Of a stretch of 14,403 bases of DNA, positions 1 through 8,432 are shown piece by piece. Source of the DNA: Clostridia bacterium. Its GTDB lineage: Bacteria; Bacillota_A; Clostridia; Christensenellales; Borkfalkiaceae. The number at the start of each line of letters is the position of its first letter. The first letter of the stretch is position 1. The DNA lies in NCBI GenBank assembly GCA_017507595.1, contig JAFWAM010000072.1:1-14403 (forward strand). Direction: 5' to 3'. A program made the translations under genes and the position numbers. The notes beneath the pieces were generated by a model. It made no database searches. It saw nothing but the letters and a program-made list of their open reading frames with translations, and was not told the origin of the DNA.

Positions 1-477
1 CCCTCGGATGATCGAACTATCAAGCTTTTTTATTTTTAGCATGATCGTTGGGTCAAAGGATTGGATAGCAAGCTCCCCACGGTAGTCCTTGATGGCGGCA
101 AGGGTCTTTTCCTCAACGCCCTTATAGCGCTGCTGCTTTATTTCAATCATAATGGGCACGCGGCCGTTGACGAGGGATAAAAATTCCGAAAACAATGGAA
201 CCTTGTGTCCGCCGCCTATGTCAAGCCGATCAATTTCATAAGAGGTCATTTCTCTGACGTCCTTATCGACGCCGGTCATCCTTTTTGCGTTGTCGTCGTG
301 GAAGCAATAAAGGACCCCGTCCTTTGACATCTGCACGTCCATCTCGATGGGGTAATTTTGGTCGATAGCCGCCTTATAGGCTGACATTGAGTTTTCCGGT
401 AAGGTATCCGACCACAGTCCGCGGTGGGCGATGGGGCGGGTTAAGATCCAGCTGTCCGGGGTTAATCTTGATTTCAT
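1..477 (-). CDS. Glycerophosphodiester phosphodiesterase family protein, N-terminal part (runs off the left edge)
   Basis: This gene starts at ATG 477 on the minus strand and is open for 159 codons to the window edge, so the C-terminus is missing. The enzyme family hydrolyses glycerophosphodiesters, such as deacylated phospholipids, to glycerol-3-phosphate and an alcohol, and adopts a TIM barrel. The family motifs are visible in order: AHRG near residue 18, PENS near 27, the acidic pair in IEMDVQ near 43, the catalytic-type FHDD near 57, IEIK and AIQSFDP. A strong GAGGAGG ribosome binding site lies six bases upstream and fixes the start. No signal peptide is seen, so a cytoplasmic, short GDPD of about 240 residues is expected. 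It is transcribed divergently from lepA. The substrate cannot be deduced. The family call is firm. Confidence 0.93.
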   Translation of the reverse strand, partial: MKSRLTPDSWILTRPIAHRGLWSDTLPENSMSAYKAAIDQNYPIEMDVQMSKDGVLYCFHDDNAKRMTGVDKDVREMTSYEIDRLDIGGGHKVPLFSEFLSLVNGRVPIMIEIKQQRYKGVEEKTLAAIKDYRGELAIQSFDPTIMLKIKKLDSSIIRG

Positions 478-517
478 AAAGGGCCTCCTCAAATCAAAGG
501 TCAAGAGTTTTTTAAAG

Positions 518-546
518 ATTATACACCAAAGTTACAAAAAATGCAA
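518..546 (-). promoter_or_regulatory. Probable sigma-A promoter of the GDPD gene
   Basis: Read on the minus strand, TTGCAT (546-541) and a perfect TATAAT (523-518) are separated by exactly 17 bases. This predicts a transcript start near 511 and a leader of about 35 nt before the GAGGAGG site. The -35 box matches the consensus at only three of six positions, so the perfect -10 box carries the call. Confidence 0.6.
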
Positions 547-577
547 CCCATAAGTGCTTTGTGTGAAAAAACCTTGC

Positions 578-632
578 TTTTTTTAAAAAAACCGTTTATA
601 AACTTGATATTAGCTTAAAAATATTATATACT
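578..632 (+). promoter_or_regulatory. Probable sigma-A promoter of lepA with A/T tract upstream
   Basis: TTGATA (604-609) and TATACT (627-632) are 17 bases apart, with a predicted start near 639 and a leader of only about 20 nt. A run of seven T followed by seven A (578-591) lies just upstream of the -35 box, where UP elements or bent DNA act. The ribosome binding site before lepA (AGGGA, 652-656) is modest compared with the other genes here. Confidence 0.7.
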
Positions 633-660
633 ATACGTACTAAATTATAATAGGGACAGT

Positions 661-2472
661 ATGGCTCAGATAAAAAAGAACAACATCCGCAACTTTTGTA
701 TTATTGCGCATATCGACCACGGCAAGTCCACCCTTGCCGACAGGCTTCTGGAAATGACCGGACAGGTTTCCGCCCGCGAAATGGAAAATCAGCTTCTTGA
801 CTCCATGGACCTTGAAAGGGAAAGGGGCATAACCATCAAGCTTACCCCGGTCAGAATGTACTACACGGCCAAAAACGGTGAGGAATATATTTTCAATCTT
901 ATCGACACCCCGGGTCACGTTGACTTCACATACGAGGTGTCACGCTCTCTTGCGGCGTGCGAAGGGGCTATTTTGGTGGTGGACTCCACCCAAGGCGTTC
1001 AGGCCCAGACCCTTGCCAACGTTTATCTTGCCCTTGATAACGATCTTGAGATAATGCCCGTTTTAAACAAGATAGACCTTGCCTCGGCCGACGTTGAGGG
1101 CACCAAGGTGGAAATTGAAGAGGCAATCGGCCTCGACTGCAGCGACGCGCCCCTTATCTCAGCCAAAAACGGCATCAATATCGAGGCCGTTTTAGAGCAG
1201 ATCGTCAATCTTTTACCGCCCCCCGTCGGCGATGACGAAGGTCCCTTGAAGGCCCTTATATTCGACTCCTACTACGACAATTTCAAGGGGGTCATCTGCT
1301 TTGTAAGGATCAAGGAAGGCACCGTCAAGGTGGGTACCAAAATAAGGACCTTTATGTCCGACAAGACCTTTGACGTAACCGAGGTCGGCGTTTTCAGCCC
1401 CGGCCTTACCCCACGGGATAAGCTTGTGGCAGGTGACGTCGGCTACATTGCGGCCAGCATCAAAAGCGTTCAGGACACGGCCGTCGGCGATACCATAACG
1501 GATGTCGCCAACCCCGCCAAGGAGCCCTTGCCCGGCTATAAGGAAGCCCTTCCCATGGTCTTTTCGGGGGTATATCCCTTGGATGGCTCCAAATTCAACG
1601 ACCTGAAGGAAGCCATTTTAAAGCTTAAATTAAACGACGCGTCCCTCACTTTTGAGGCGGAAAACTCCATGGCCCTCGGCTTTGGCTTCAGATGCGGCTT
1701 TTTGGGGCTTTTGCATATGGAGATCATCCAGCAAAGGATCGAAAGGGAGTTTGATCTGGAGATCATCACCACCGCCCCAAGCGTTTCCTATAAGGTTTAC
1801 AAGACCGACGGCGAAATGATAGAGGTGGAAAACCCTTCAAAGCTTCCCGATATCGACAAGATCGATTATATGGAGGAGCCTATCATCACCGCTAACATTT
1901 ACTCCCCGCCCGAATACGTTGGGCCCATTATGGAGCTTTGCCAGGAAAAACGCGGCGTTTTCCTGGATATGAGCTACATAGACTCAAAAAGGGTAAGGCT
2001 TATCTACAAGCTGCCCTTAAACGAAATTATCTTCGACTTTTTCGACGGGCTTAAGTCAAGGACCAGGGGATATGCATCCTTTGACTACGAGCTGGCCGGC
2101 TACGAAAAGAGCGACCTTGTAAAGCTTGACATGTACCTTAACGGGGACATTTGCGACGCCCTTGCCATTATCGTCCACAGGGAAAAGGCCTACGTCCGCG
2201 GCAGGGCCATTGCCGAAAAGCTTAAGGAGGTCATTCCGCGCCAGATGTTCGAGATCCCCATCCAGGCGGCAATCGGCGGTAAGATTATCGCCAGGGAAAC
2301 CGTCAAGGCCTTGAGAAAGGACGTTCTTGCCAAGTGCTACGGCGGCGATATTACGAGAAAGAAAAAGCTTCTTGAAAAGCAAAAAGAAGGCAAAAAGAAG
2401 ATGAGAAAGCTCGGCACGGTGGAGATCCCATCCGAGGCCTTCATGTCCATTTTGAAAATCGACAGCGAATAG
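661..2472 (+). CDS. lepA: Elongation factor 4 (LepA), ribosome back-translocating GTPase
   Basis: This is a 603-residue translational GTPase of full family length (about 600). It acts on 70S ribosomes in the cytoplasm and is associated with back-translocation and with 30S assembly or initiation. The GTP-binding motifs are intact: P-loop AHIDHGKST at 16-24, RGITIK at 55-60, DTPGH at 82-86 and NKID at 136-139. Domain II, the EF-G-like III and V domains and the LepA-specific C-terminal domain follow. The C-terminal domain is recognisable by [21 protein letters not shown] near residue 560, which separates LepA from EF-G and TypA. The ATG at 661 is preceded by a weak AGGGA. It is followed 47 bp downstream by hemW, the usual neighbour in Bacillota. 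Confidence is very high. Confidence 0.98.
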   Translation: MAQIKKNNIRNFCIIAHIDHGKSTLADRLLEMTGQVSAREMENQLLDSMDLERERGITIKLTPVRMYYTAKNGEEYIFNLIDTPGHVDFTYEVSRSLAACEGAILVVDSTQGVQAQTLANVYLALDNDLEIMPVLNKIDLASADVEGTKVEIEEAIGLDCSDAPLISAKNGINIEAVLEQIVNLLPPPVGDDEGPLKALIFDSYYDNFKGVICFVRIKEGTVKVGTKIRTFMSDKTFDVTEVGVFSPGLTPRDKLVAGDVGYIAASIKSVQDTAVGDTITDVANPAKEPLPGYKEALPMVFSGVYPLDGSKFNDLKEAILKLKLNDASLTFEAENSMALGFGFRCGFLGLLHMEIIQQRIEREFDLEIITTAPSVSYKVYKTDGEMIEVENPSKLPDIDKIDYMEEPIITANIYSPPEYVGPIMELCQEKRGVFLDMSYIDSKRVRLIYKLPLNEIIFDFFDGLKSRTRGYASFDYELAGYEKSDLVKLDMYLNGDICDALAIIVHREKAYVRGRAIAEKLKEVIPRQMFEIPIQAAIGGKIIARETVKALRKDVLAKCYGGDITRKKKLLEKQKEGKKKMRKLGTVEIPSEAFMSILKIDSE

Positions 2473-2487
2473 TTTTTTTCATAAAAT

Positions 2488-2507
2488 TTTTAAGATAAAT
2501 CTTAAAA
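2488..2507 (+). promoter_or_regulatory. Perfect hairpin just upstream of the hemW ribosome binding site
   Basis: TTTTAAGAT (2488-2496) and ATCTTAAAA (2499-2507) are perfect inverted arms with a two-base centre. This would fold as an eight-pair stem with a four-base loop. It ends four bases before the AGGTGAG ribosome binding site at 2511-2517. The stem is A/T-rich and lacks a following T run, so it is not a convincing terminator. It could modulate hemW translation or mark an mRNA processing site. The inverted repeat is seen directly; the function is inference. Confidence 0.4.
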
Positions 2508-2519
2508 GAAAGGTGAGTT

Positions 2520-3629
2520 ATGGCAGGTATTTACGTTCACGTACCGTTTTGCAAGCAAAAATGCACCTATTGCGACTTTGCTTCCTACTCCCGCGAGATA
2601 GAGAAGGCGGAGGCCTATTTTGCGTGCCTTTACAAGGAGATAAAGTCCCGCTCTATGGAGCTTAAGGACAAATTTTTTGACACCGTCTATTTTGGCGGCG
2701 GCACGCCTTCCTTCGTGGACCCAAAATACATACTCGGCGCCATGCGCCTTATAAAAAAGACCTTTAACCTTTTGCCCGATCTTGAGGTCACCCTTGAGGT
2801 AAACCCCGGCACCATTGACAGAAGCAAGCTTCGCATCTACAAGGAAGCCGGCATCAACAGGTTCAGCATCGGGCTTCAGACGGCAGACGATCAAATGCTT
2901 AAAAAGCTCAACCGCATCCACACCAAGGAAGATTTTTTAAAGGCGGCGGACGTGCTTAAGGGGTATAACTTAAGTGTTGATATTATGCTTGGTATCTTTG
3001 ATCAGGGCAAGGACAAGGTAAAGGAAAGTATTGATCTTGCCATTTTGGGAGGAGCAAAGCATATCTCCGCTTACGCCTTAAAGGCAGAGGAGGGCACGCC
3101 GCTGTACTCCAACTATCTGAACGGCGATCTTCCAGACGACGATACGGTGGCAGAGCTTTACGACTTTGCCCGTCAATATCTTAAGGAAAATGGCTTTGAC
3201 CGTTACGAGGTTTCCAACTTTGCAAAGGACGGCTACCAATCCCGCCACAACCTTAACTACTGGAGGCGTGGCGAGTATATCGGCTTTGGGGTGGCGGCGT
3301 CCTCCTGCATAAACGACAGGCGCTTTACCAACACCGAAAGGCTTGACGAGTACATCCATTGCCTCCTTCACGACAGGTATGCAGAGGTCTCCAGCGAGCT
3401 TATCGAGGGTAATGAGCGTAAGTTTGAATACGCAATGCTTGCCTTAAGGACGGCAAGCGGCATAAACTTTGACCAATACAAAAAGGTTTTTGGCAGCGAT
3501 TTTTATACGGACTTTAAGTCTAAGCTTGCCCCCGTCATCAAATATTTTGACGTGGACGACAAGGGTATAAAGATCAAGGACGAATACCTTTACGTGCAGA
3601 ACAATATAATTATCCACTTGATGGATTAA
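2520..3629 (+). CDS. hemW: HemW, radical SAM heme chaperone (coproporphyrinogen oxidase-like)
   Basis: This 369-residue protein has the radical SAM signature CxxxCxxC at Cys11, Cys15 and Cys18 for a 4Fe-4S cluster, with GGGTPS near 60-65 forming part of the SAM site. HemW binds heme and is thought to deliver it to membrane respiratory proteins. It resembles the oxygen-independent coproporphyrinogen III oxidase HemN but is shorter. HemW features support this call over HemN: the start directly before the cluster (GIYVHVPFC), the HNLNYW block at 243-248 and the length of 360-390 residues. The ATG at 2520 has a good AGGTGAG site. The position directly after lepA is classic for hemW. In Bacillus, hrcA-grpE-dnaK follow; here dnaE does. 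Whether it acts on heme in this organism cannot be judged from the window. Confidence 0.93.
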   Translation: MAGIYVHVPFCKQKCTYCDFASYSREIEKAEAYFACLYKEIKSRSMELKDKFFDTVYFGGGTPSFVDPKYILGAMRLIKKTFNLLPDLEVTLEVNPGTIDRSKLRIYKEAGINRFSIGLQTADDQMLKKLNRIHTKEDFLKAADVLKGYNLSVDIMLGIFDQGKDKVKESIDLAILGGAKHISAYALKAEEGTPLYSNYLNGDLPDDDTVAELYDFARQYLKENGFDRYEVSNFAKDGYQSRHNLNYWRRGEYIGFGVAASSCINDRRFTNTERLDEYIHCLLHDRYAEVSSELIEGNERKFEYAMLALRTASGINFDQYKKVFGSDFYTDFKSKLAPVIKYFDVDDKGIKIKDEYLYVQNNIIIHLMD

Positions 3630-3640
3630 CTTAAAAAGTC

Positions 3641-3662
3641 GGTCAATAAGCCGATTATCGCC
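3641..3662 (+). repeat. Divergent copy of the intergenic CCTATAAGTCGATTA element (hemW-dnaE gap)
   Basis: Twelve bases after the hemW stop, a 22-base segment aligns with the element at 9693 and 11559 at most positions, sharing ATAAG-CGATTAT with substitutions in the 5' arm and loop. The 3' arm ends TTATCGCC instead of TTATAGGCC, so the long hairpin cannot form. Only a short GTCGG/CCGAT stem (3638-3642 with 3651-3655) is possible. It is unlikely to terminate, which fits read-through from hemW into dnaE. Confidence 0.45.
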
Positions 3663-3699
3663 AAATTTTTACACCAAAAACTACCTTTAAGGAGCGGAA

Positions 3700-6600
3700 A
3701 TGACAGATTTCGTACATTTACACGTACATACCGAATACAGCATTTTAGACGGGGCCGCCAAGGTCGAGCAGATCTTCCCCAAGCTTAAGGAGCTTGGCCA
3801 GAAGGCCGTTGCCATAACCGATCACGGCAATATGTATGCTACCCTCTATTTTGCCGAGGAGGCCAAAAAGGCCGGTATCAAGCCTATTATCGGCTGTGAG
3901 TTTTACATGTGCGAAAACAATCGGGAAAAGGGCTCAAACGGATCCTTTGACCATCTTATTCTTCTCTGCAAAAACAAGCAGGGCTACAAGAATATGATCC
4001 TATTAAACTCCGAGGCCTACGTGGACGGCTTTTACTATAAGCCGAGAAGCGACTACAAATCCCTTGAGGCCCATTCGGAGGGGCTCATCTGTCTTTCGGC
4101 CTGCCTTGCGGGTAAGCTCCCCAGGCTTTTGCTGGCGGGGGACTATGACGGGGCAAAGCGCCACGCCGCACACATGAAGGAAATTTTCGGCGAGGATTAT
4201 TATATAGAGCTTCAGGATCACGGCATCAGGGAGCAAAAGCAGGTCAACCCACTTCTTATCAAGATCGCAAGGGAGCTTGATATTCAGTTGGTGGTCACCA
4301 ACGACGTCCACTACATCAACAAGGACGACGCCCTCATCCAGGAGGTAATGCTTTGCATCAATACCAAAAGGACCATGGACGACCCCACCCACATGCGCTT
4401 TGAAACTGAGGAGTTTTATATAAAGAGCGGCGAACAGATGGCGGCACTTTTCCCCGACATCCCGGAAGCCGTCACCAATACGTTGGTCATTGCCGACAAA
4501 TGCAGCGGCGAAATTTTCGACCTCAACGCCAAGTGCGAGCCTATAAGGGACCCGTCCCTTACACCGGGCTACACGCCGCCCGACGGACTTACCCAGTACG
4601 AATATTTAAAGTCTATTGCCGAAAAAGGCCTTCACGAAAGATACCCGGTCATCACCCCGGAGATTCAGGAAAGGTTCGATTACGAGCTGTCCACCATCGC
4701 CGATATGGGCTATCTTGACTACTATCTTATCGTATGGGATTATATCAACTGGGCCCAGCGCCACGACATCCCCGTCGGCGCAGGCAGGGGTAGCGGCGTT
4801 TCCAGTATAATAGCCTATTCCATGGGCATTACCGACGTGGAGCCCCTTCAGTACGACCTTCTTTTTGAAAGGTTTTTAAACCGTGAAAGGGTATCCATGC
4901 CCGACTTTGACGTTGACTTCTGTACCGACCGTCGGCAAGAGGTTATCGAGTACGTCCGTGAAAAATACGGACACGACAACGTGGCCCAGATCATTACCTT
5001 TGGTACCATGGCCTCCAAGGCGGCCATCAAGGACGTTGCAAGGGTATATAACGTTCCCTTTGCGGACGTAAACAAGATCACAAAGCTTATTGCCTTCGGC
5101 ACGACCATTGCCGAAAGCTTAGGCCTTAAAAATAACAAGGACGGTGTCAACGTAGGCTCAAGAGAGCTTAAGGACATCTACGACGAGGACCCGTCCCTTA
5201 GAAACGTAATCGACATCGCAATGAAGCTTGAGGGCATGCCGAGGAACATCTCCATGCACGCGGCAGGCGTCGTTATCTGCAACAAGGTCATTAAGGAAAA
5301 CGTCCCACTGGCGCGCTCGGGCGAGGATATCGTCACCCAGTTCGACATGAAGGAGATAGAGCAGCTTGGTATGCTCAAGATGGACTTTTTGGCCCTTAAG
5401 ACCCTGACCGACGTCAAAAAGGCCTGCGATTATATTTACGAGGATTACGGCATAAAGATCGACTTCAGAAAGATCGGCTACAGCGAAAAGGTTGCCTTTG
5501 ATCTTATTTCAAGCGGCGACACCGACGCGGTCTTCCAGCTGGAATCGGGCGGTATGAAAAAGTTCATGAAGGAGCTTCGCCCCAACAATCTTGAAGACAT
5601 TATCGCAGGTATATCCCTCTTTAGGCCCGGCCCCATGAAGGCTATCCCTCAGTACGTAAGGTTCAAAAATCACCCCGAGGAAATGACCTATAAGCACCCG
5701 CTTTTAGAGTCCATTTTGAAGGTCACCTACGGCACCATCATTTATCAGGAGCAGGTTATGGCCATCGTTCAGAAGCTTGCGGGGTATTCGCTCGGCCAGG
5801 CGGACATTATCCGCCGTGCCATGGGTAAAAAGAACGTTGAGGAAATGAAGCGCCAGCGCCAGAAGTTTATTTTCGGCGAAAAGGCAGCGGACGGCACGGT
5901 TATTATCGAGGGGGCCCTTTCAAGGGGCGTGCCCGAAGGCGTGGCTGCCGACATCTTTGACGAAATGGCAGACTTTGCAAAGTACGCCTTCAATAAATCC
6001 CACGCGGCGGCCTACGCCGTTCTCGCGTACCAGACGGCCTATCTCAAGGCCCTGTACCCGCAGGAGTTTTTGACGGCCGTTCTCAACAACCGTATCGACA
6101 GCATTGATGAAATAACCAAGTACGTCATGTACTTGAAGGAAAGGGGCATAAAGGTTCTTCGCCCCGACATAAACAAAAGCAAACAATATTTCTCCGTTGA
6201 AGGCAAGGCCGTAAGAATAGGTCTTGTTGCCATCAAAAACGTGGGACACGGCGCGATGGACTCCATCGTGGAGGAAAGGACCAAAAACGGGCCCTTCAAG
6301 TCCTTTGAGGACTTCATCTCCCGCGTGGACATAAAGGCCCTCAACCGCCGCATGGTGGAAAATTTAGTCTTTGCCGGGGCCTTTGACTCCTTTAAGATAG
6401 CCCGCTCCAAGCTCATTTGCGTTGCGGAGGATCTTATTGACAGGGCAACCATTATCGCCCGTGAAAGGGACAGCAACCAGCTAAGCTTCTTCGGTACCAT
6501 TTTAGAGGAAAACACCCTTCAGGTCACCTATCCCAACGTGTCCGAGTACAGTAACAAAAACAAGCTCCTTTACGAAAAGGAGGTTTTAGGCGTTTACCTT

Positions 6601-7287
6601 TCCGGTCACCCCCTTGAGGACTATATGGAAAGCTTTAAAAAGTATTCCTTCTCGGTCCTTTGTCTTGACGACTATGAGGAGGACGACGACGGCATAAGAA
6701 ACTACCCATCCCTGAAGGACGGTCAGCCCGTTACCATGGGCGGTATGCTCGGGGCCGTTACCAAAAAGACCACCAAGCAGGGCCAGTCAATGGCTATACT
6801 TACCGTAGAGGACGTTTACGGCATCATAGAGGCGGTAATGTTCCCAAAGGTTTACGAAAGGTTCAAGGACCGGCTGGAGCTTGAAACCATGGTGGAGCTT
6901 TCCGGGCATCTTCAGATTCGCGACGGCGAAAAGCCCAATATCGTGGTGGATAAGATTAGCCGCATCAACGTTGACGAGCCTGCTGAAAAAGCCGAACCAA
7001 CGGACCTTAAGACGGAGGCCATCCAAAAGGACGGCATCTTCGTCACGGAAAAAAAGGACGAGGCCCCCGTCAAAAAGAAGGAATACCTTTTAGTTATCTT
7101 AAACGGCGCCGACGCCGCTTGCGCTGACGAGGTCACCGAAATTTTACAGTCCTACCCCGGCGAGGTGGAGGCCTTTTACAAGATTGACGGCAAGAACTAC
7201 CGCACTGGCCTGTTTGCAAGAAAGTGCAAGGGGCTTGTAAGCGAGCTTAAGACCCTTATTGACGAGTCAAACATTAACTTTTTATAA
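3700..7287 (+). CDS. dnaE: DNA polymerase III subunit alpha (DnaE type)
   Basis: This 1195-residue replicative polymerase extends primers at the replication fork. In Bacillota it normally works alongside PolC, which is not in this window. Domains in order are an N-terminal PHP domain (about 1-280), the polymerase palm with the catalytic aspartates D402 and D404 (PDFDVDF) and D562 (KMDFLALKTL), thumb and fingers, a helix-hairpin-helix region, an OB fold (about 1005-1085), a charged Lys/Glu/Pro-rich linker (about 1087-1125) and a small C-terminal domain. QLSFF at 927-931 matches a beta-clamp-binding peptide. The PHP metal ligands look intact: H8, H10, D17, H42, E67, H85, D202 and H204. The start at 3700 follows AAGGAG by five bases. 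The gene is full length with no frame break. Confidence 0.98.
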   Translation: MTDFVHLHVHTEYSILDGAAKVEQIFPKLKELGQKAVAITDHGNMYATLYFAEEAKKAGIKPIIGCEFYMCENNREKGSNGSFDHLILLCKNKQGYKNMILLNSEAYVDGFYYKPRSDYKSLEAHSEGLICLSACLAGKLPRLLLAGDYDGAKRHAAHMKEIFGEDYYIELQDHGIREQKQVNPLLIKIARELDIQLVVTNDVHYINKDDALIQEVMLCINTKRTMDDPTHMRFETEEFYIKSGEQMAALFPDIPEAVTNTLVIADKCSGEIFDLNAKCEPIRDPSLTPGYTPPDGLTQYEYLKSIAEKGLHERYPVITPEIQERFDYELSTIADMGYLDYYLIVWDYINWAQRHDIPVGAGRGSGVSSIIAYSMGITDVEPLQYDLLFERFLNRERVSMPDFDVDFCTDRRQEVIEYVREKYGHDNVAQIITFGTMASKAAIKDVARVYNVPFADVNKITKLIAFGTTIAESLGLKNNKDGVNVGSRELKDIYDEDPSLRNVIDIAMKLEGMPRNISMHAAGVVICNKVIKENVPLARSGEDIVTQFDMKEIEQLGMLKMDFLALKTLTDVKKACDYIYEDYGIKIDFRKIGYSEKVAFDLISSGDTDAVFQLESGGMKKFMKELRPNNLEDIIAGISLFRPGPMKAIPQYVRFKNHPEEMTYKHPLLESILKVTYGTIIYQEQVMAIVQKLAGYSLGQADIIRRAMGKKNVEEMKRQRQKFIFGEKAADGTVIIEGALSRGVPEGVAADIFDEMADFAKYAFNKSHAAAYAVLAYQTAYLKALYPQEFLTAVLNNRIDSIDEITKYVMYLKERGIKVLRPDINKSKQYFSVEGKAVRIGLVAIKNVGHGAMDSIVEERTKNGPFKSFEDFISRVDIKALNRRMVENLVFAGAFDSFKIARSKLICVAEDLIDRATIIARERDSNQLSFFGTILEENTLQVTYPNVSEYSNKNKLLYEKEVLGVYLSGHPLEDYMESFKKYSFSVLCLDDYEEDDDGIRNYPSLKDGQPVTMGGMLGAVTKKTTKQGQSMAILTVEDVYGIIEAVMFPKVYERFKDRLELETMVELSGHLQIRDGEKPNIVVDKISRINVDEPAEKAEPTDLKTEAIQKDGIFVTEKKDEAPVKKKEYLLVILNGADAACADEVTEILQSYPGEVEAFYKIDGKNYRTGLFARKCKGLVSELKTLIDESNINFL

Positions 7288-7288
7288 T
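7259..7288 (+). promoter_or_regulatory. Strong sigma-A promoter of pfkA overlapping the dnaE stop codon
   Basis: TTGACG (7259-7264) and a perfect TATAAT (7283-7288) are 18 bases apart. The dnaE stop codon TAA (7285-7287) lies inside the -10 box. The start of transcription is predicted near 7295, giving a leader of about 54 nt before pfkA. This would make the phosphofructokinase genes independently transcribed from the replication gene upstream. Confidence 0.72.
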
Positions 7289-7292
7289 TAAA

Positions 7293-7311
7293 TCGGGTGT
7301 TTTTGGCCCGA
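7293..7311 (+). promoter_or_regulatory. Small hairpin at the predicted 5' end of the pfkA transcript
   Basis: TCGGG (7293-7297) pairs with CCCGA (7307-7311) around a nine-base loop. The following T run is interrupted (AGCTTTTATCG), so it is at best a weak dnaE terminator. Because the pfkA promoter should start transcription at about 7295, the hairpin may instead sit at the extreme 5' end of the pfkA mRNA, where such structures can protect RNA. Both readings are inference. Confidence 0.3.
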
Positions 7312-7348
7312 AGCTTTTATCGAAAGAGATTTTTTTATAGAGGTAAAT

Positions 7349-8311
7349 ATGAAAAAAGTAGCTATTTTAACCAGCGGTGGCGACGCACCCGGCATGAACG
7401 CATGCCTTCGCGCGTTCACCAGATACGCAATATACAACAAGCTTGCCGTGTACGGTGTTGAAAGGGGATATCAGGGTCTTATCAACGACGATATCTTCCC
7501 CATGAACACCCGCTCGGTTTCCGATATAATTCAGCGCGGCGGTACCTTTTTAAAGTCTGCAAGAAGCTCTGATTTTAAGGAGGAGGAAGGCCGTAAAAGG
7601 GCGGCGGATAATCTTTACTTCCACGGCATAACCACCCTTGTGGTCATCGGTGGTGACGGAACCTTTACCGGGGCCAAGGCCTTAAGTGAAAATTACGACG
7701 TAAACGTTATCGGCATCCCCGGCACTATTGACAACGACCTTCAGTACACCGACTATACCCTCGGCTTTGACACTGCGGTCAACACCTGCTTAAGCGCCAT
7801 AAACAACCTGCGCGACACGATGGACTCTCACGATCGCTGCAGCCTTGTTGAGGTAATGGGGCGCCATTGCGGCGATATCGCCCTTTACGCAGGGGTTTGC
7901 GGCGGCGCCGAATATATCCTTACGCCCGAGATCCCCTTTGACCTTGACCAGATCGCGGCAGGGCTTAAAAAGGGTAACGAAAGGGGTAAGACCTCCAATA
8001 TGATAGTTCTGGCCGAAGGTGCAGGCAACCGTGACGAGATAGTAAAATTCCTAACCGAAAAGTCAGGGGTCAAGATAACGACCACAAGACTTGGTCACAT
8101 TCAAAGAGGGGGCTCCCCAACCATGGCGGACAGGGCCCTTGCCGTAAAGTTTGCCACCCACGCGGTAGAGTGCATCTTGTCGGGTAAGAGGAACCGCGTC
8201 GTTGGCATCCGCGATAACGCCGTTATTGATATGGACATTGGCGAGGCTTTAAATATGCCAAGAAAGATCGACAAAAAGCTTTACGAGACGGCAAGGATCT
8301 TATCACTTTAA
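7349..8311 (+). CDS. pfkA: ATP-dependent 6-phosphofructokinase
   Basis: This 320-residue enzyme phosphorylates fructose-6-phosphate to fructose-1,6-bisphosphate, the committed step of glycolysis in the cytoplasm. Length and motifs match bacterial PfkA. The ATP loop TSGGDAPGMN is at 8-17, and GGDGT at 101-105 carries Gly104, the ATP-type residue. PGTIDND at 124-130 has Gly rather than Lys before the catalytic Asp128. MGRHCGD at 170-176 binds sugar phosphate, and Arg163 is present. Allosteric-site residues known from E. coli PfkA (Arg21, Arg25, Arg155, Glu188) are also present, so ADP/PEP control is likely. The start has AGAGGT four bases upstream of the ATG. It lies 61 bp after dnaE and about 120 bp before a PPi-type paralog. 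In Bacillus, accD and accA lie between dnaE and pfkA; they are absent here. Confidence 0.97.
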   Translation: MKKVAILTSGGDAPGMNACLRAFTRYAIYNKLAVYGVERGYQGLINDDIFPMNTRSVSDIIQRGGTFLKSARSSDFKEEEGRKRAADNLYFHGITTLVVIGGDGTFTGAKALSENYDVNVIGIPGTIDNDLQYTDYTLGFDTAVNTCLSAINNLRDTMDSHDRCSLVEVMGRHCGDIALYAGVCGGAEYILTPEIPFDLDQIAAGLKKGNERGKTSNMIVLAEGAGNRDEIVKFLTEKSGVKITTTRLGHIQRGGSPTMADRALAVKFATHAVECILSGKRNRVVGIRDNAVIDMDIGEALNMPRKIDKKLYETARILSL

Positions 8312-8363
8312 TAAAACGCCCCTATGTGGCAAACCAAACCAAAAGATAAAAATAAAAAATAAA

Positions 8364-8390
8364 TATAGGCCTATAAGTCGATTAACAACC
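8364..8390 (+). repeat. Intergenic CCTATAAGTCGATTA element, 3' arm lost (pfkA-pfp gap)
   Basis: GGCCTATAAGTCGATTA (8368-8384) is identical to the 5' arm and loop of the terminator at 9693, but continues ACAACC instead of TAGGCC. The hairpin is therefore abolished and transcription should pass into pfp. The flanking bases create a separate perfect 12-bp palindrome, TATAGGCCTATA (8364-8375). Confidence 0.6.
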
Positions 8391-8395
8391 CTTTT

Positions 8396-8428
8396 ATAAG
8401 CGAAAAACGGCTTATTGGCACCAAGGAG
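8396..8428 (+). promoter_or_regulatory. Leader hairpin and ribosome binding site of pfp
   Basis: ATAAGC (8396-8401) pairs with GCTTAT (8410-8415) around an eight-base loop, ending eight bases before AAGGAG (8423-8428). This ribosome binding site lies four bases before ATG 8433 and decides that start over the in-frame TTG at 8415, which lies upstream of the site. The hairpin may keep the site open or serve as a control point; its role is not known. Confidence 0.4.
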
Positions 8429-8432
8429 AATT

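Noticed and set aside
2056..2382. Open reading frames on the minus strand inside lepA, dnaE, the lipoprotein genes and spoVB, some over 150 codons
   Set aside because: They mirror strongly conserved or well-supported plus-strand genes, have no ribosome binding sites and show no recognisable domains. Codon bias of the real genes creates them.
8415..8432. TTG start adding six residues to the PPi-type phosphofructokinase
   Set aside because: The AAGGAG site lies between this TTG and ATG 8433, so it can serve only the ATG.
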